Shown one piece after another: positions 8,625 through 18,705 of a DNA stretch of 22,500 bases. A program made the translations under genes and the position numbers. Position 1 is the stretch's first letter; each line of letters starts with the position of its first letter. Source of the DNA: Prorocentrum cordatum (taxonomy: Eukaryota; Sar; Dinophyceae; Prorocentrales; Prorocentraceae); NCBI GenBank assembly GCA_963575745.1, contig CAUYUJ010003581.1:296298-318797 (forward strand), in the 5' to 3' direction. The notes under the pieces are model-generated. The model was not told the origin of the DNA, ran no database searches, and saw nothing but the letters and a program-made list of their open reading frames with translations.

Positions 8625-9574
8625 TTCCCAACCATCCTGTGGTGTTGGGTCCTCGTTTTGAAAAGACGGTCCCCGCGTTCCTCGCTCCTTCCTCCCTCCT
8701 CCTTCGCCTCCTCCCTCCTCCCCCTCCTCCCTGCGTTTCACCCACCCAGTACAGCGTTTCGTGGCCCCATAGGGAGCTCCACCCGAGGCCCCAGTGGGAC
8801 CGCCCGCATGCGTCCCGAAAACCAAATTTGGCACACCCCTCACAAGTCTCGTGGCCCCATAGGGAGCTCCACCGAAGGCGCCAGTGGGACCGCATGCGTC
8901 CCGAAACCCAATTTGGCACACCCCTCACAGGTTTCGTGGCCCCATAGGGAGCTCCACCGATGGCCCCAGTGCGACCGCCCGCATGCGTCCCGAAAACCCA
9001 ATTTGGTACCCTCCTCACATGTTTCGTAGCCCCATAGGGAGCTCCACCGAAGGCCCGAGTGCTACCGCCCGCATGCGTCCCGAAAGCTCAAGTTGGCACA
9101 CGCCTCATACGTTTCGTGGCCCCGTTGGGAGCTTTACCGAAGGCTCCAGTGCCACCGCCCGCATGCGTTCCCCACACTCATTTCGGCATACCCCTCACAC
9201 GTTTCGTGGTCCCATAAGGAGCTCCACCGAAGGCCCCAGTGCTACTGCCCGCATGCGTCCCCCCACCCAGTACAACGTTTCGTGGCCCCACAGGGAGCTC
9301 CACCGAAGGTTCCAGGTCTACCGCCCGCATGCGTCCCCCCGCCCAGTACAACGTTTCGTGGCCCCATAGGAAGCTCCACCGAAGGCCCCAATGCTACTGC
9401 CTGCCCCCACCCAGTACACCGTTTCGTGGCCCCATAGGGAGCTCCACCGAAGGCCCCAATGCTACCGCCCGCATGCGTTTCCTCCCACCAGTGCAGCGAT
9501 TCGTGGCCCCGCCGAAGAAGTTATTCACAATTGTGGTACCCACAACTGCATATGCTTGGGTCCTTGGCCAGGGT
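8625..9574 (+). repeat. Composite repeat element E3: head, about 10-unit array, tail
   Basis: The head (8625-8742) reads TTCCCAACCATCCTGTGG then TGTTGGGTCCTCGTTTTGAA and a CTCCTTCC tract. The array (8743-9520) has units beginning GTTTCGTGGCCCCATAGG. Early ones are of the longer type, with GACCGCCCGCATGCGTCCCG and AATTTGGCACACCCC. Later ones are shorter, with CACCCAGTACAACG. The tail (9521-9574) includes CCCACAACTGCATATGCTTG and GGTCCTTGGCCAGGG. It is the shortest complete copy and so the best one to define the family. Confidence 0.85.
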
Positions 9575-9627
9575 AACTTTTGACCATTTGTGAATGGTCC
9601 GCCTGTCGAGGGACAGGCCCGACTTAA
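9573..9627 (-). repeat. Dispersed hairpin repeat R3, copy b, abutting the E3 tail
   Basis: Read on the minus strand it gives AAGTCGGGCCTGTCCCTCG, then ACAGGC closing a 6-base stem (9601-9606 with 9613-9618), then a CATTCACAAATGGTCAAAAG segment like that of copy a. It begins exactly where the E3 tail ends. Confidence 0.6.
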
Positions 9628-9984
9628 TGCCAACTCTCAGACGTCAATTCCCCGTGCATTTTTCTGTTCTGTGCCCTGCTTTTTCGCAAGATGATCCATG
9701 ATGCTCCTCGATGGTCCTGGCCGAGGCAAGAAACGCACACGCCCGAGCGGTGCCAGAGTGTCCTCAGGGCGGCCACCCAGGCCCGCGAAAGCCTGGGGAG
9801 CGCGACGACGGGGGGGCATGCCGACCCCGTGATCCCCAGCTCTCTGAGGCTTTCGCCTCGACCAGAACTTCGCGGCCCAAGTCGGGCATACACATTCCCC
9901 AATCAGTGCTTGCACTGAAGGGGTCCTAGCGGAAATTGAAAGATTCGGCGAAAATTTCTCGTCGATTTTGGCAGCCGGCTGGGA
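9628..9984. other. No gene established; one protein-like minus frame
   Basis: The sequence is unique. A minus-strand frame (9624-9902, about 92 codons, stop TAA at the low end) includes ITGSACPPVVALPRLSRAWV and is fairly protein-like. It has no recognisable domain, no splice signals and no neighbours, so I do not call it a gene. Confidence 0.3.
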
Positions 9985-10066
9985 TCCCGGGTTCCTGGTT
10001 CCGGGTTCCCAAGTTCCTGGTTATTGGTTCCGAACCGATTTCGGTGGGTTCCGGGTTCCCGGGTTC
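9985..10066. repeat. Short GGTTCC/GGGTTCCTGG tandem repeat
   Basis: Degenerate repeats of GGGTTCCTGGTTCC and GGGTTCCC make up about 80 bases. They are followed by a GATCTC/ATCGAT stretch (10070-10103) that is the reverse complement of the GAGATCGATA motif in the minisatellite at 10619-11135. Confidence 0.7.
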
Positions 10067-10280
10067 CTGGTCGATCTCCTTATCGATCTCTTCATCGATC
10101 CCACGATTCATCAAACCATCCACTGATTGGGTTTTTCTCCGGTGTAATATACATATATCGGAGGTTGGGGGGTGAGATCGCAGTGGAACGGAGACCCCCA
10201 ACCGGGAAAGCGTTTCGTTTCGTTTGTGTCGTGCGTGCGGGCGAGGCGAAGCTGCGTGGGCGCGCGAGAGGAATGAACCC

Positions 10281-10618
10281 GCCGTTGCTAGGGCGAAGTC
10301 GAAACAAATGATTCTCCGCCGCCCGTCCGCCCGACCAGCGGTGGCTTGCGGTGTCCCGCGGTGTCCCGTGGTGTCCCGTGGTATCCGCCGTTGCTGAGGC
10401 GAAGTCAAGACAAATGATTTTCCCCCGCCCGCCCGTCCGTCCGTCCGTCCGGCGGTGGCTCGCGGTGTCCCGCGGTGTCCCGTGGTGTCCCGTGGTATCC
10501 GCCGTTGCTGAGGCGAAGTCAAGACAAATGATTTTCCCCCGCCCGCCCGTCCGTCCGTCCGTCCGGCGGTGGCTCGCGGTGTCCCGCGGTGTCCCGCGGT
10601 GTCCCGTGGTGTCCCGTG
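10281..10618. repeat. Tandem triplication, unit 106-114 bp
   Basis: Three copies start with GCCGTTGCT at 10281, 10387 and 10501. Each contains GCGAAGTC..ACAAATGATT, a CCGCCCG/CCGTCCGT run, GGCGGTGGCT and then several GTCCCGTGGT blocks. Copies two and three are nearly identical apart from the copy number of short internal motifs. The first copy has more substitutions. Confidence 0.9.
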
Positions 10619-11135
10619 GAGTGAGATCGATAGTGAGATCGATACTGAGATCGATTGTGAGATCGATAGTGAGATCGATACTGAGATCGATGTGGTGCCC
10701 CGTGGTGTCCCAAAAAGTGAAATCGATAGTGAGATCGACAGGTTTCCCGTGATGCCCCGTGGTGTCCCGTTGAATGAAATCGATCGTGAGATCGATACTG
10801 AAATCGATGTGGTGCCCCGAGGTGTCCCGTGGTGTCTCAAAAAGTGAGATCGACAGTGAGATCGATAATGAGATCGACAAATGTCCCGTGGGGTCCCGTT
10901 GGGTGAGATCAATAGTGAGATCGATAGAGAGATCGATAATGAGATCGATGTGGTGTTCCGGGGTGTCCCGTGGTGTTCTATGGTGTCCCGTTGAATGAGA
11001 TCGATGGTGAGATCGATAGTGAGACCGATAATGAGATCGAGGGGTGTCCCGCTGTGTCCCGTGGTGCCCCGTGGAGTGAGATCGATAGTGAGATCGATAA
11101 TGGGATCGACAAGTGTCCCGTGGTGTCCCGTGGTC
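10619..11135. repeat. Two-module minisatellite: GAGATCGATA blocks alternating with GTCCCGTGGT blocks
   Basis: About seven clusters of a 12-base motif (GTGAGATCGATA and variants, also AATGAGATCGAT) alternate with clusters of a 10-base motif (GTCCCGTGGT, GCCCCGTGGT). Linkers AAAAAGTGA or GTTGAATGA recur at the borders. The GTCCC module is continuous with the end of the preceding triplication, so this tract looks like an outgrowth of that unit. Palindromic ATCGAT and GATC occur more than 20 times. Confidence 0.9.
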
Positions 11136-11166
11136 ACTACGTCCGCGTCGCCGGGGCCGAAGCCGC

Positions 11167-11224
11167 TCCGCCGCCGTCGTCGTCGTCGTCGCCGCCGCCG
11201 CCGTCGTCGTCGTCGCCGCAGCCG

Positions 11225-11294
<70 letters not shown>

Positions 11295-11295
11295 T

Positions 11296-11368
<73 letters not shown>

Positions 11369-11395
11369 TCCTCGTCGTCTTCGTCATCGTCAACG
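11167..11395. repeat. (GTC)n / (GCC)n microsatellite
   Basis: About 230 bases of GTC triplets on the plus strand with GCC interruptions near 11190-11225 and 11298-11328. It ends in a CATCCTCGTCGTCTTCGTC transition. Confidence 0.95.
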
Positions 11396-11664
11396 TCAGC
11401 GTCGACAGCTCCGCGCTCTGGAGGCCAGCGGCGACCCTCCGCCATTGGGCTCCCGAGGAAGCCTCTTGGCTGAAGGGACAGGCCCGCCGCCGTGGCCGCC
11501 CAGCACGGCCGCCACGCGACCTCATCATCAGGGAGCATTTTCGAGGCGTGGGGGGCTCGGAGCGAGCCCTGGGGATGCCTGCTGAAGCTCCCTGGGAGCC
11601 TGAGAGAACTTCTGCGGGTCTCTCGGAGATTCGCCCTCGGGCGTTCCGAGGATTGTCGTAGCAA
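11396..11664. other. Unique GC-rich spacer between two microsatellites
   Basis: No gene or RNA was recognised. It is one of the few non-repetitive pieces in the 10.2-12.5 kb interval and would serve as a unique anchor. Confidence 0.5.
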
Positions 11665-12211
11665 TCTGTCAGCAGCACCATCAGCATCAGCAGCGTCAAC
11701 ATCTTCATGTTCGTTATCGTCATCGCCATCGTTATCATCATCAGCAGCATCAGCATCATCATCACCATCACCAACACCAGCACTATCACCATCATCATCA
11801 ACATCATCATCATCACCATCATCATCAACATCATCATCAGCATCACCACCACCGCCATCATCATCAGCAACATCATCACCATCATCACCAGCATCATGAC
11901 GTTAGCATCATGAGCATGCTCATCATTATCATCACCCTCCTCTTCCTCCTCCGCCACCTCATCATCATTCTCATCATCATCCTCGTCATCAACATCATAA
12001 GCATCGCCACCACCATCATGTGATCTCCATCGTCATCATCACCATTACCATCTTCAGCATCATCATCGCTATCATCATTATCATCAACATCACCATCATC
12101 ATGATTACCATCGCAACTACTATACTCACTACGATCATCAGCATCACCATCAGCAACATGAGCAACACCACAACCATCATCATGATCATATTAATGCTCA
12201 TCACAATGCTA

Positions 12212-12297
<86 letters not shown>

Positions 12298-12490
12298 AAT
12301 GATGCTGATGACACTGATGATGATGAGGATGATGATGATGATGTTGATGATGATGACCATCAACATTATCATTCTCATCACTGTGACTAGCAGTCTGACG
12401 CTCATGATGAGGGTCATTATCATCACTAGCATCACCACCTGCATTATTGAAACCATTAGGCAGAACATCGTCAAGCCGACCATCATCATT
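11665..12490. repeat. Strand-switching CAT / ATG microsatellite
   Basis: CAT-type triplets with many CAG, CAC and AAC variants run from 11665 to about 12200. ATG triplets on the same strand run from about 12206 to 12357, and CAT types return to about 12490. The pure ATG block (12208-12297) can pair with the CAT blocks on either side. Confidence 0.9.
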
Positions 12491-14276
12491 GTCTTCGTCG
12501 TGCCGTCGGCCTGATGGTCCTGGAGAAGCCTCTGGGAGCATGGGCCAGATGCGTGCGGGGGTCTCAGACGCGGGAACACTTGCGAATGCTCCTCGTCTTC
12601 CTTCTCCTCCTCATCAGATGCCTCCCCCTCGCACCCCCCTCGCTCCCCCCTCGCTCATCCCCGTCCTGTCCGTCCTCTTACTTGTTCCTGATCTCCCCTC
12701 TCCTTCCCCCCTCATCATTCTCTCATGCTGCCCCCCTCTCCCTGCAGTTCGAGGAGCGGGATGTGCAAGCGGGGGAGAGTCAGAGAGGGAGTGGTATGCA
12801 GCCAAGCGCGCAAGTACGCATGCAACATATCACCTGAGCGAGCACCCGTTGGCACATCCATAAGCACATCAAGCTAAGCTATGCGCAAGCCGTAAGCAAG
12901 CCCTAGATCACATCCCCAACAGCCACCCATTCTGAGTAATTTCTCCACTAGTGTAAAGCTTCTATGCTGGAGCGAACGCTGATCCTCACACTCATAGGAT
13001 GCGGACGTGCGCAAGCATCATATACCAACAACCACACATGCGCGCACCCTTGTAATTCCCCACCTATTGAATGAAGCTGGGAAAAACGTGTCATGTCATG
13101 TGATGCTCGACTCACCAGCATGTCGCGTGAAACTGACATCTGTTGCCTGGCCCGCGCCACTTCGCGGAGGGTGCACAAGAGGGCAACACAACCGATGCAT
13201 GCGGTCAAGACTGAAAAGCAAAACGCCCCGCTGCCTTGTCGTCAGCATCCTTCGCTGCGTCCTCATTTGCATAGTCGTGCATCCCATTGCCCATGTGCGT
13301 TGCGAAGCCGCCCTAGCCTAATGTAGTATGTACATGCACGGCGACTGAATGCAAAACGCCTGGTGTGTCAATGCGTCTACGCTCCATGCTTGAACAATGT
13401 TGCCGCATCGCTCCCTGGGTTCTCCGCCACAAGCTCTTCACTTTACAAACCTCATCCTCTACCTGAACTTGCAATGTCCCAGATGGTGACAAGTCTCCTG
13501 CCCCAACAATCCAATTATATTCACGGGATCTAATTTTCTTCGAGGAGCATCCAAGACTTCCTGGGTCCACACAATCTACTCTGGACGCATTCGATGATGA
13601 GCGGGGGGGCTGCACCCGAGCGCAGAACGCAATCCGCCAAACAGCGCGCGTCCCCTCCAGTTCCTGGCCGCTTGCATGGCAGCGGCGGGATCGAAAGGCA
13701 CCTCTACCCGTGGGTTGAACGACATCGTTACGTGGTCTCGACCGTCCGATTCTTGTGGCCTGGCCATCGCACACCTGTGTCAGAATTCGCCCACTCGTTT
13801 CGCTCCCTGGCGCCCTTCACGGCCCCGCGAAGGCGCCAAACTGGCCAGACATAGCCTCTGAAGTGCTGCAGTATGGTCCAGGACGGACCTGTGATACACA
13901 CATGACTCTCATGATATGCCCGTGATGCCTCGTGGAGCCACGTGGGTCCACAAGAGGATTCTAAGGAGCCTTCCAGCAGCGCCCTCGGAGGCTCAAGACA
14001 TTGGATCAGTACACTCAAGGTGGCTCATGCACCGATGTGGAGACGTGCCCTGGAAGATCCCGCGAAGCGTTGGATACATGGATTGGCTTCCCGCACTCGG
14101 GGGCGGGAAACCATCCAAATCAAACGCTCCAGAATATTCCCGGGAACGCGCGTCCGAGTTGGTGGACATGGATGAACTTCCAGGCGTCGAACGACGGCCC
14201 CAGAGAGCTCCAAGAGGCGCCCCACATGGCCCGAGACAACCGCCAGAGGGGCCGCCCCAATCCAGTCGTTTGCTTT
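12491..14276. other. Largest non-repetitive interval; no gene established
   Basis: A pyrimidine-rich run (12600-12745, ending CTCCCTGCAG) resembles an intron end on the plus strand, but the downstream frame stops after about 29 codons. From 12760 to 14276 composition is moderate and frames are short. The most protein-like are a minus frame at 13313-13774 (153 codons) and a plus frame at 13916-14311 (131 codons), the latter running into the E4 head. Neither shows a domain or a start or splice context that I trust. I saw no tRNA, snRNA or rRNA signature. Confidence 0.4.
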
Positions 14277-15737
14277 CCCGGCAATCCTGTGGTGTGGGGT
14301 CCTCGTTTTGAAGAGACAGCGCCCCGCGTCTCCTCCTTCCTTCCTCCTCGCCCCTCCTCCATCTCTGCCTCTGCCCTTCGCATGTCCACCATTTCAATGC
14401 ACCCAGCACAACGTTTCGTGGCCCCATGGGGAGCCCCACCGAAGGCCCCAATGGCACAGTCCGCATGGCGTACCCGCGTCCGATTTGGCACACCGCTCAC
14501 ACGTTTCGTGGCCCCATAGGGAAATCCACTGAAGGCCCCAATGGCATAGCCCGCATGGCGTGCCCGCGCGCGATTCGGCGCACCCCTCACACGTTTCGTG
14601 GCCCCATATGGAGCTCCACCGAAGGCTCCACTGGCACAGTCCGCATGGCGTACCCGCGCCCGAGTTGGTACACACCTCATAAGCTTTGTGGCCCCATAGG
14701 GAGGTCCACCGAAAGCCCCAGTGGCACGGTCCGCATGGATTACGCGCATCTGATTTGGCACACCCGTCACACGTTTCGTGGCCCCAGAGGGAACTCTTCC
14801 GAAGGCCCTAGTGGCACAATCCGCATGGCGTACCCGCACGCGATTTTGGCACACCCCTCACACGTTTCGTGGCTTCGTATGGGGAGCCCCACCGAATGCC
14901 CAAGTGGCACAGTTCGCGTGGCGTCCCCGCATCCGATTCGGCACACCCCTCACACGTTCTGTGGCCCCAGGGGGAGCTCCAACGAAGGCCCCAATGGCAC
15001 AGTCCGCGTGGCGTACCCGCGCCCGATTTGGCACACCGCTCACACGTTTCGTGGCCCCATCGGGAGCTCCATCGAAGGCTCCAACGGCATAGCCTGCATG
15101 GCGTACCCGCGCCCGATGTGGCACGCCGCTCACACGTTTCGTGGCCCCATCGGGAGCTCCATCGAATGCTCCAATAGCATAGCCCGCATGGCGTACCCGC
15201 GCCCGATGTGGCACACCGCTCACACGTTTCATGGCCCCATAGGGAGCTCCATCGAATGCTCCAAGTGGCACAGTCCGCATGGCGTACCCGCGCCCGATGT
15301 GGCACACCGCTCACACGTTTCGTGGCCCCATCGGGAGCTCCATCGAAGGCTCCAGTGGCATAGCCCGCATGGCGTACCCGCGCCCGATTTGGCACACCGC
15401 TCACACGTTTCGTGGCCCCAGAGGGAACTCTTCCGAAGGCCCTAGTGGCACAATCCGCATGGGGTACCCGCACGCGATTTGGCACATCCCTCAAACGCTT
15501 CGTGGCCCCATGGGGAGCCCCACCGAAGGCCCCAATGGCACGGTCCGCATGGCGTACCCGCGCCGGATTTGGCACACCCCTCGCACGCGTCGTGGCCCCG
15601 TAGGCAGCTCCGGTGCAGGCGGCCCCGCCCCGTTTCGGCACTCCCCTCACGCGTGTCGTGGCCCCATGAGGGGCTCCACCGAGGGCGATACCTACAACGA
15701 CGGTGTTCACAACTGCAGATGGTTGGGCCCTTCGCCC
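14277..15737 (+). repeat. Composite repeat element E4: head, about 15-unit array, tail
   Basis: The head (14277-14400) reads GCAATCCTGTGGTGTGGGGT, then CCTCGTTTTGAAGAGACAGC and a CCTTCCTTCCTCC tract. The array (14401-15683) has about 15 units, nearly all about 90 bases, with the CATGGCGTACCCGCGCCCGA and GGCACACCGCTCACACG second half. It is the most homogeneous array in the window. The tail (15684-15737) includes TTCACAACTGCAGATGGTTG and GGCCCTTCGCCC. A 339-codon frame (14426-15445) runs through eleven units as a 30-residue repeat (TFRGPIGSS..RMAYPRPIWHTAH). Confidence 0.85.
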
Positions 15738-16078
15738 ACAGAGATGTTTTTTTTTGGGGGGGGGGGCAGGCCGCTGAGCGTGCGAAGCGCTGGTGGCGAC
15801 AATCGCGGCCGCGCACGCGCGGGCATGGCCAGACAAGCAACGCCGGAGAGCGGAGAAGCGGTGGAGTGAAGGACAGTCCTGCCTGAGCCTGGCCCTCTGC
15901 TCCACAGATCACGCCCGCCCTTCTCCCGCGGCAAGGCGAGCACCAGAAAGCGGGGCCCCAGGCCAGGCCCCCCTCCTCCCCCACCTCCCCGACGTCACGG
16001 CGTCTTCACAACGTGAACCCCGAAAATCTGGAATCCTTCCTGGGAACAGGTTCGTAATCCAGATTTTTTGTTTTAAGA
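15738..16078. other. Spacer between two tail-to-tail elements, with T9G11 run
   Basis: It begins just after the E4 tail with nine Ts (15745-15753) and eleven Gs (15754-15764). The rest is unique, with no recognised gene, and leads into the ATT microsatellite. With 16079-16259 it forms the spacer of the E4/E5 inverted pair. Confidence 0.5.
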
Positions 16079-16226
16079 ATAATAATGTATTACCATTATT
16101 ATTATTACTACTACTATTACTATTGCTATTACTATTATGATTCTTATTGCTATTATTACTATTCTTCTTCTTCTTCTTCTTCTTATTATTATTATTATTA
16201 TCATTATTATTATGATTATGATTATA
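16079..16226. repeat. (ATT)n / (TTC)n microsatellite
   Basis: About 150 bases of ATT/ACT/GCT triplets with a central TTC run (16161-16182). It is the most AT-rich segment of the window. Confidence 0.95.
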
Positions 16227-16259
16227 GACGCTCCAAGACCGGACCAAGGATATAGATAT

Positions 16260-18081
16260 CCGGGCGAAAGACCCAACCATATGCAGTTGTGAGTAACGCG
16301 TTGTGGGTGCCGCTTTCGGTAGAACTCCCTATTGGGCCACGAAGCGCGTGAGGGACGTGCCGTAATGGGTGGGGGAGACGCATGCGGGCGGTGCCACTAG
16401 GGCCTTCGGTGGGGCTCATGGGCCACGAAACGCTGTCCTGGTGCCCTTCGCTGGAGCTCCCGATGAAGCCCCGAAGCGCTGTATTGGTGGGGGAAACGCA
16501 TGCGGGCGGTACAGCTGGGGTCTTTATGTGGAGCTCCCTACTGGGCCACGAAACGCTGCACTGGGTGGTGGCCGACGCATGCGGGCGGTGCCACTGGGAC
16601 CTTCGGTGGAGCTCCTTATGGTGCCACGGGAGGAGGGGAAGCATGCGGGCGTTGCCACTGGGGCCTTCGGTGGCTACTGGAGCTCCTTACGGGGCCACGA
16701 AACGCTGTACGGGGTGGCGGGGACGCATGCGGGCGGTGCCACTGGGGCTTGGTGGAAGTCCCAATCAATGGGGCCGCGAAGTGCAATACCGGGTGGTGGA
16801 CGACGCATGCGGGCGGTGCCACTGGGGTCTTTCTGTGGAGCTCCCTATGGGGCCACGAAGCGCTGTACTGGGTGTGACGGACGCATGTGGCCACCCCCAC
16901 TGGGGCCTTAGGTGGAGCTCCCTATGGGGCCACGACGCGCTGTACTGGGTGTGGCGGGCGCATGTGGCCACCCCACCTGGGGCCTTGGGTAGAGCTTCCC
17001 GTGGGGCCACGAAGCGCTGTACTGGGTGTGGCGGACGCATGTGACCACCCCCACTGGGGCCGCAGGTGGAGCTCCCTATGGGGCCACGAAGCGCTGTACT
17101 GGGTGTGGCGGACGCATGTGACCACCCCCACTGGGACTGCAGGTGGAGCTTCCGATGGGGAACGCTGCAGTGGGTGTGGCGGACGCATGTGGCCACCCCC
17201 ACTGGAGCCTTGGGTAGAGCTTCCTGTGGGGCCACGAAGCGCTGCACTGGGTGTGGCGGGCGCATGTGGCCACCCCCACTGGGGCCTTAGGTGGAGCTCG
17301 CTATGGGGCCACGATGCGCTGTACTGGGTGTGGCGGACGCATGTGGCCACGCCATTGGGGCCGCAGATGGAGCTCCGTATGGGGCCACGAAACGCTGCAC
17401 TGGGTGTGGCGGACGCATGCGGCCACCCCCACAGGGGCCGCAGATGGGGCTCCCTATGGGGCCACGAAACGCTGCACTGGGTGTGGCGGACGCATGCGGC
17501 CACCCCCACAGGGGCCTTAGGTGGAGCTCCCTATGGGGCCACGACGCGCTGTACTGGGTATGGCGGACGCATGTGGCCACCCCCACTGGGGCCTTAGGTG
17601 GAGCTTCCCAATGGGCTCCGAAGCGCTGTGCTGGGTGTGGCGGACGCATGTGCCCCCCCCCACCCCCCCACTGGGGCCTTGCGTGGAACTCCCTATGGGG
17701 CCACGATGCCCTGTACTGGGTGTGGCGGGCGCATGTGGCCACCCCCACTGGGGCCGCAGGTGGGGCTCCCTATGGGGTCACGAAACGCTGTACTGGGTGT
17801 GGCGGACGCATGTAGCCACCCCCATTGGGGCCGCACGTTGAGCTCCCTATGGGGCCACGAAGCGCTGCACTGGGTGTGGCGGACGCATGTGGCCACCTCC
17901 ACTGGGGCCTTCGGTGGAGCTCCCCATGGGGCCACGAAGCGCTATACTGGGTCAGTGAAGCGCAAGGAGGAGGGAGGCGGGGGGAGGGGGAGGAGAGAGG
18001 AGGGACGAGGGAGGAGGAGGAGGAGGAGACTCGGGGACCGTCTCTTCAAAACGAGGACCCAACACCACAAGATGGTGGGAA
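16260..18081 (-). repeat. Composite repeat element E5, inverted: head, about 22-unit array, tail
   Basis: Read on the minus strand, the head (18081-17955) has TTTTTCCCACCATCTTGTGG, then TGTTGGGTCCTCGTTTTGAA and a TCCTCC tract. The array (17954-16317) follows, then a tail (16316-16260) with CTCACAACTGCATATGGTTG and GGTCTTTCGCCCGG. Units are about 77 bases. From 17950 down to about 16870 the second half is of the GGTGGCCACATGCGTCCGCC type, as in E2. From about 16860 down to 16320 it is of the GGCACCGCCCGCATGCGTC type, as in E3. Two units near 16620 and 17160 are truncated. Confidence 0.85.
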
Positions 18082-18088
18082 AAACAAG

Positions 18089-18234
18089 CCTCAAGAACAT
18101 GGAACCCTCCGCCGGCCAACACACACACAGAACATCCAAGGGCACCCTCTTCAGGATGCACAATCACATCCAACAAACACGCAGAACATTAGGGTACCCT
18201 CCCAGCACCGACCTCGATCTTATATTTCGGCTGC
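18089..18234. repeat. Dispersed repeat R2, copy a
   Basis: It shares ACCCTCCGCCGGCC, GAACATC..AGGGCACCCTC, GGATGCACAA..ACATCC, GAACATTAGGGTACCCTCCC and CCGACCTCGATCTTAT with two other copies further right. It lies directly against the outer end of the E5 head. On the minus strand the order is therefore R2, head, array, tail. Confidence 0.75.
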
Positions 18235-18572
18235 ACGCAAGAGTGACCCTAGGCAAGAGTGACTTTAATGCGCGGCCTGGGGGGCGCCTTTTGGGACACC
18301 ACCAGGCGCGCAAGGCTGATATCTGGGTTCGACTGTGAGGACCCCCGGAAGCCAAAGTAGCGAGAAACCTTCCATCATGGTGTTCCACGACGCGAGGGGG
18401 GTCTGGGCTTAAGTCGGACGTGTCCCTCTACAGGGGGAATGTTCAAACATAGTTTTAAACATAATCAGGGGAGGCTTTTTTGCATCTTTTTTGACTCGTT
18501 TGGAATTTTTCGGCTACTTCTCATTTTTCGCCCAAAATCCACCTGTGGGGGGACATGCCAGACCTAGGTCTG
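18235..18572. other. No gene recognised; contains R3 copy c
   Basis: Unique sequence apart from the R3-like segment at 18409-18470. It has T-rich runs near 18475-18525. Confidence 0.5.
18409..18470 (+). repeat. Dispersed hairpin repeat R3, copy c (degenerate)
   Basis: It reads TTAAGTCGGACGTGTCCCTC then TACAGGGGG, and TGTTCAAACATAGTTTTAAA. It has the same order as copies a and b, but the stem is damaged. Confidence 0.5.
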
Positions 18573-18705
18573 GGCCTGGGTCGCCTCCCTGCGGCGGCGG
18601 GCTCCTTGTCCGCCTCGTCCGGCGCCGCCCTGTCCTTGTGGACGACCACGCCCGTGTCGATCAGGTACCCAGCGCGGAGGGGGACGGCGAGGAGCCGGAC
18701 CAGCA
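18573..18705 (-). CDS. Weak candidate exon
   Basis: I do not recognise this product. About 45 minus-strand codons after a CTCCTC tract read LRAGYLIDTGVVVHKDRAAP and continue with an Asp/Glu/Lys/Ala stretch. Third positions are almost all G or C, as expected for coding sequence in such a genome, and the opposite strand is less protein-like. The frame is formally open through the poly-Leu microsatellite upstream and ends at 18521. Exon borders cannot be placed. The upstream pyrimidine tract might act as a polypyrimidine tract, but no AG sits at a suitable spot. Confidence 0.28.

Noticed and set aside
3926-9520. CRISPR-like pattern: 40-base core with 37-50-base variable parts
   Set aside because: The variable parts are themselves homologous within a few dialects, unit length varies, no cas-like gene is present and the DNA is eukaryotic in character.
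10092-11957. 621-codon minus-strand frame
   Set aside because: It is made almost wholly of translated micro- and minisatellites (poly-Thr, Met/Asp runs, HYRSHYRS repeats).
12600-12860. Plus-strand intron end (pyrimidine run to CTGCAG) and exon
   Set aside because: The downstream frame stops after about 29 codons and there is no branch motif. Pyrimidine runs are common throughout this window.
16029-16065. tRNA-like B-box (AGGTTCGTAATCC) as a SINE head
   Set aside because: No A-box or cloverleaf can be placed upstream, and the motif has an extra base.
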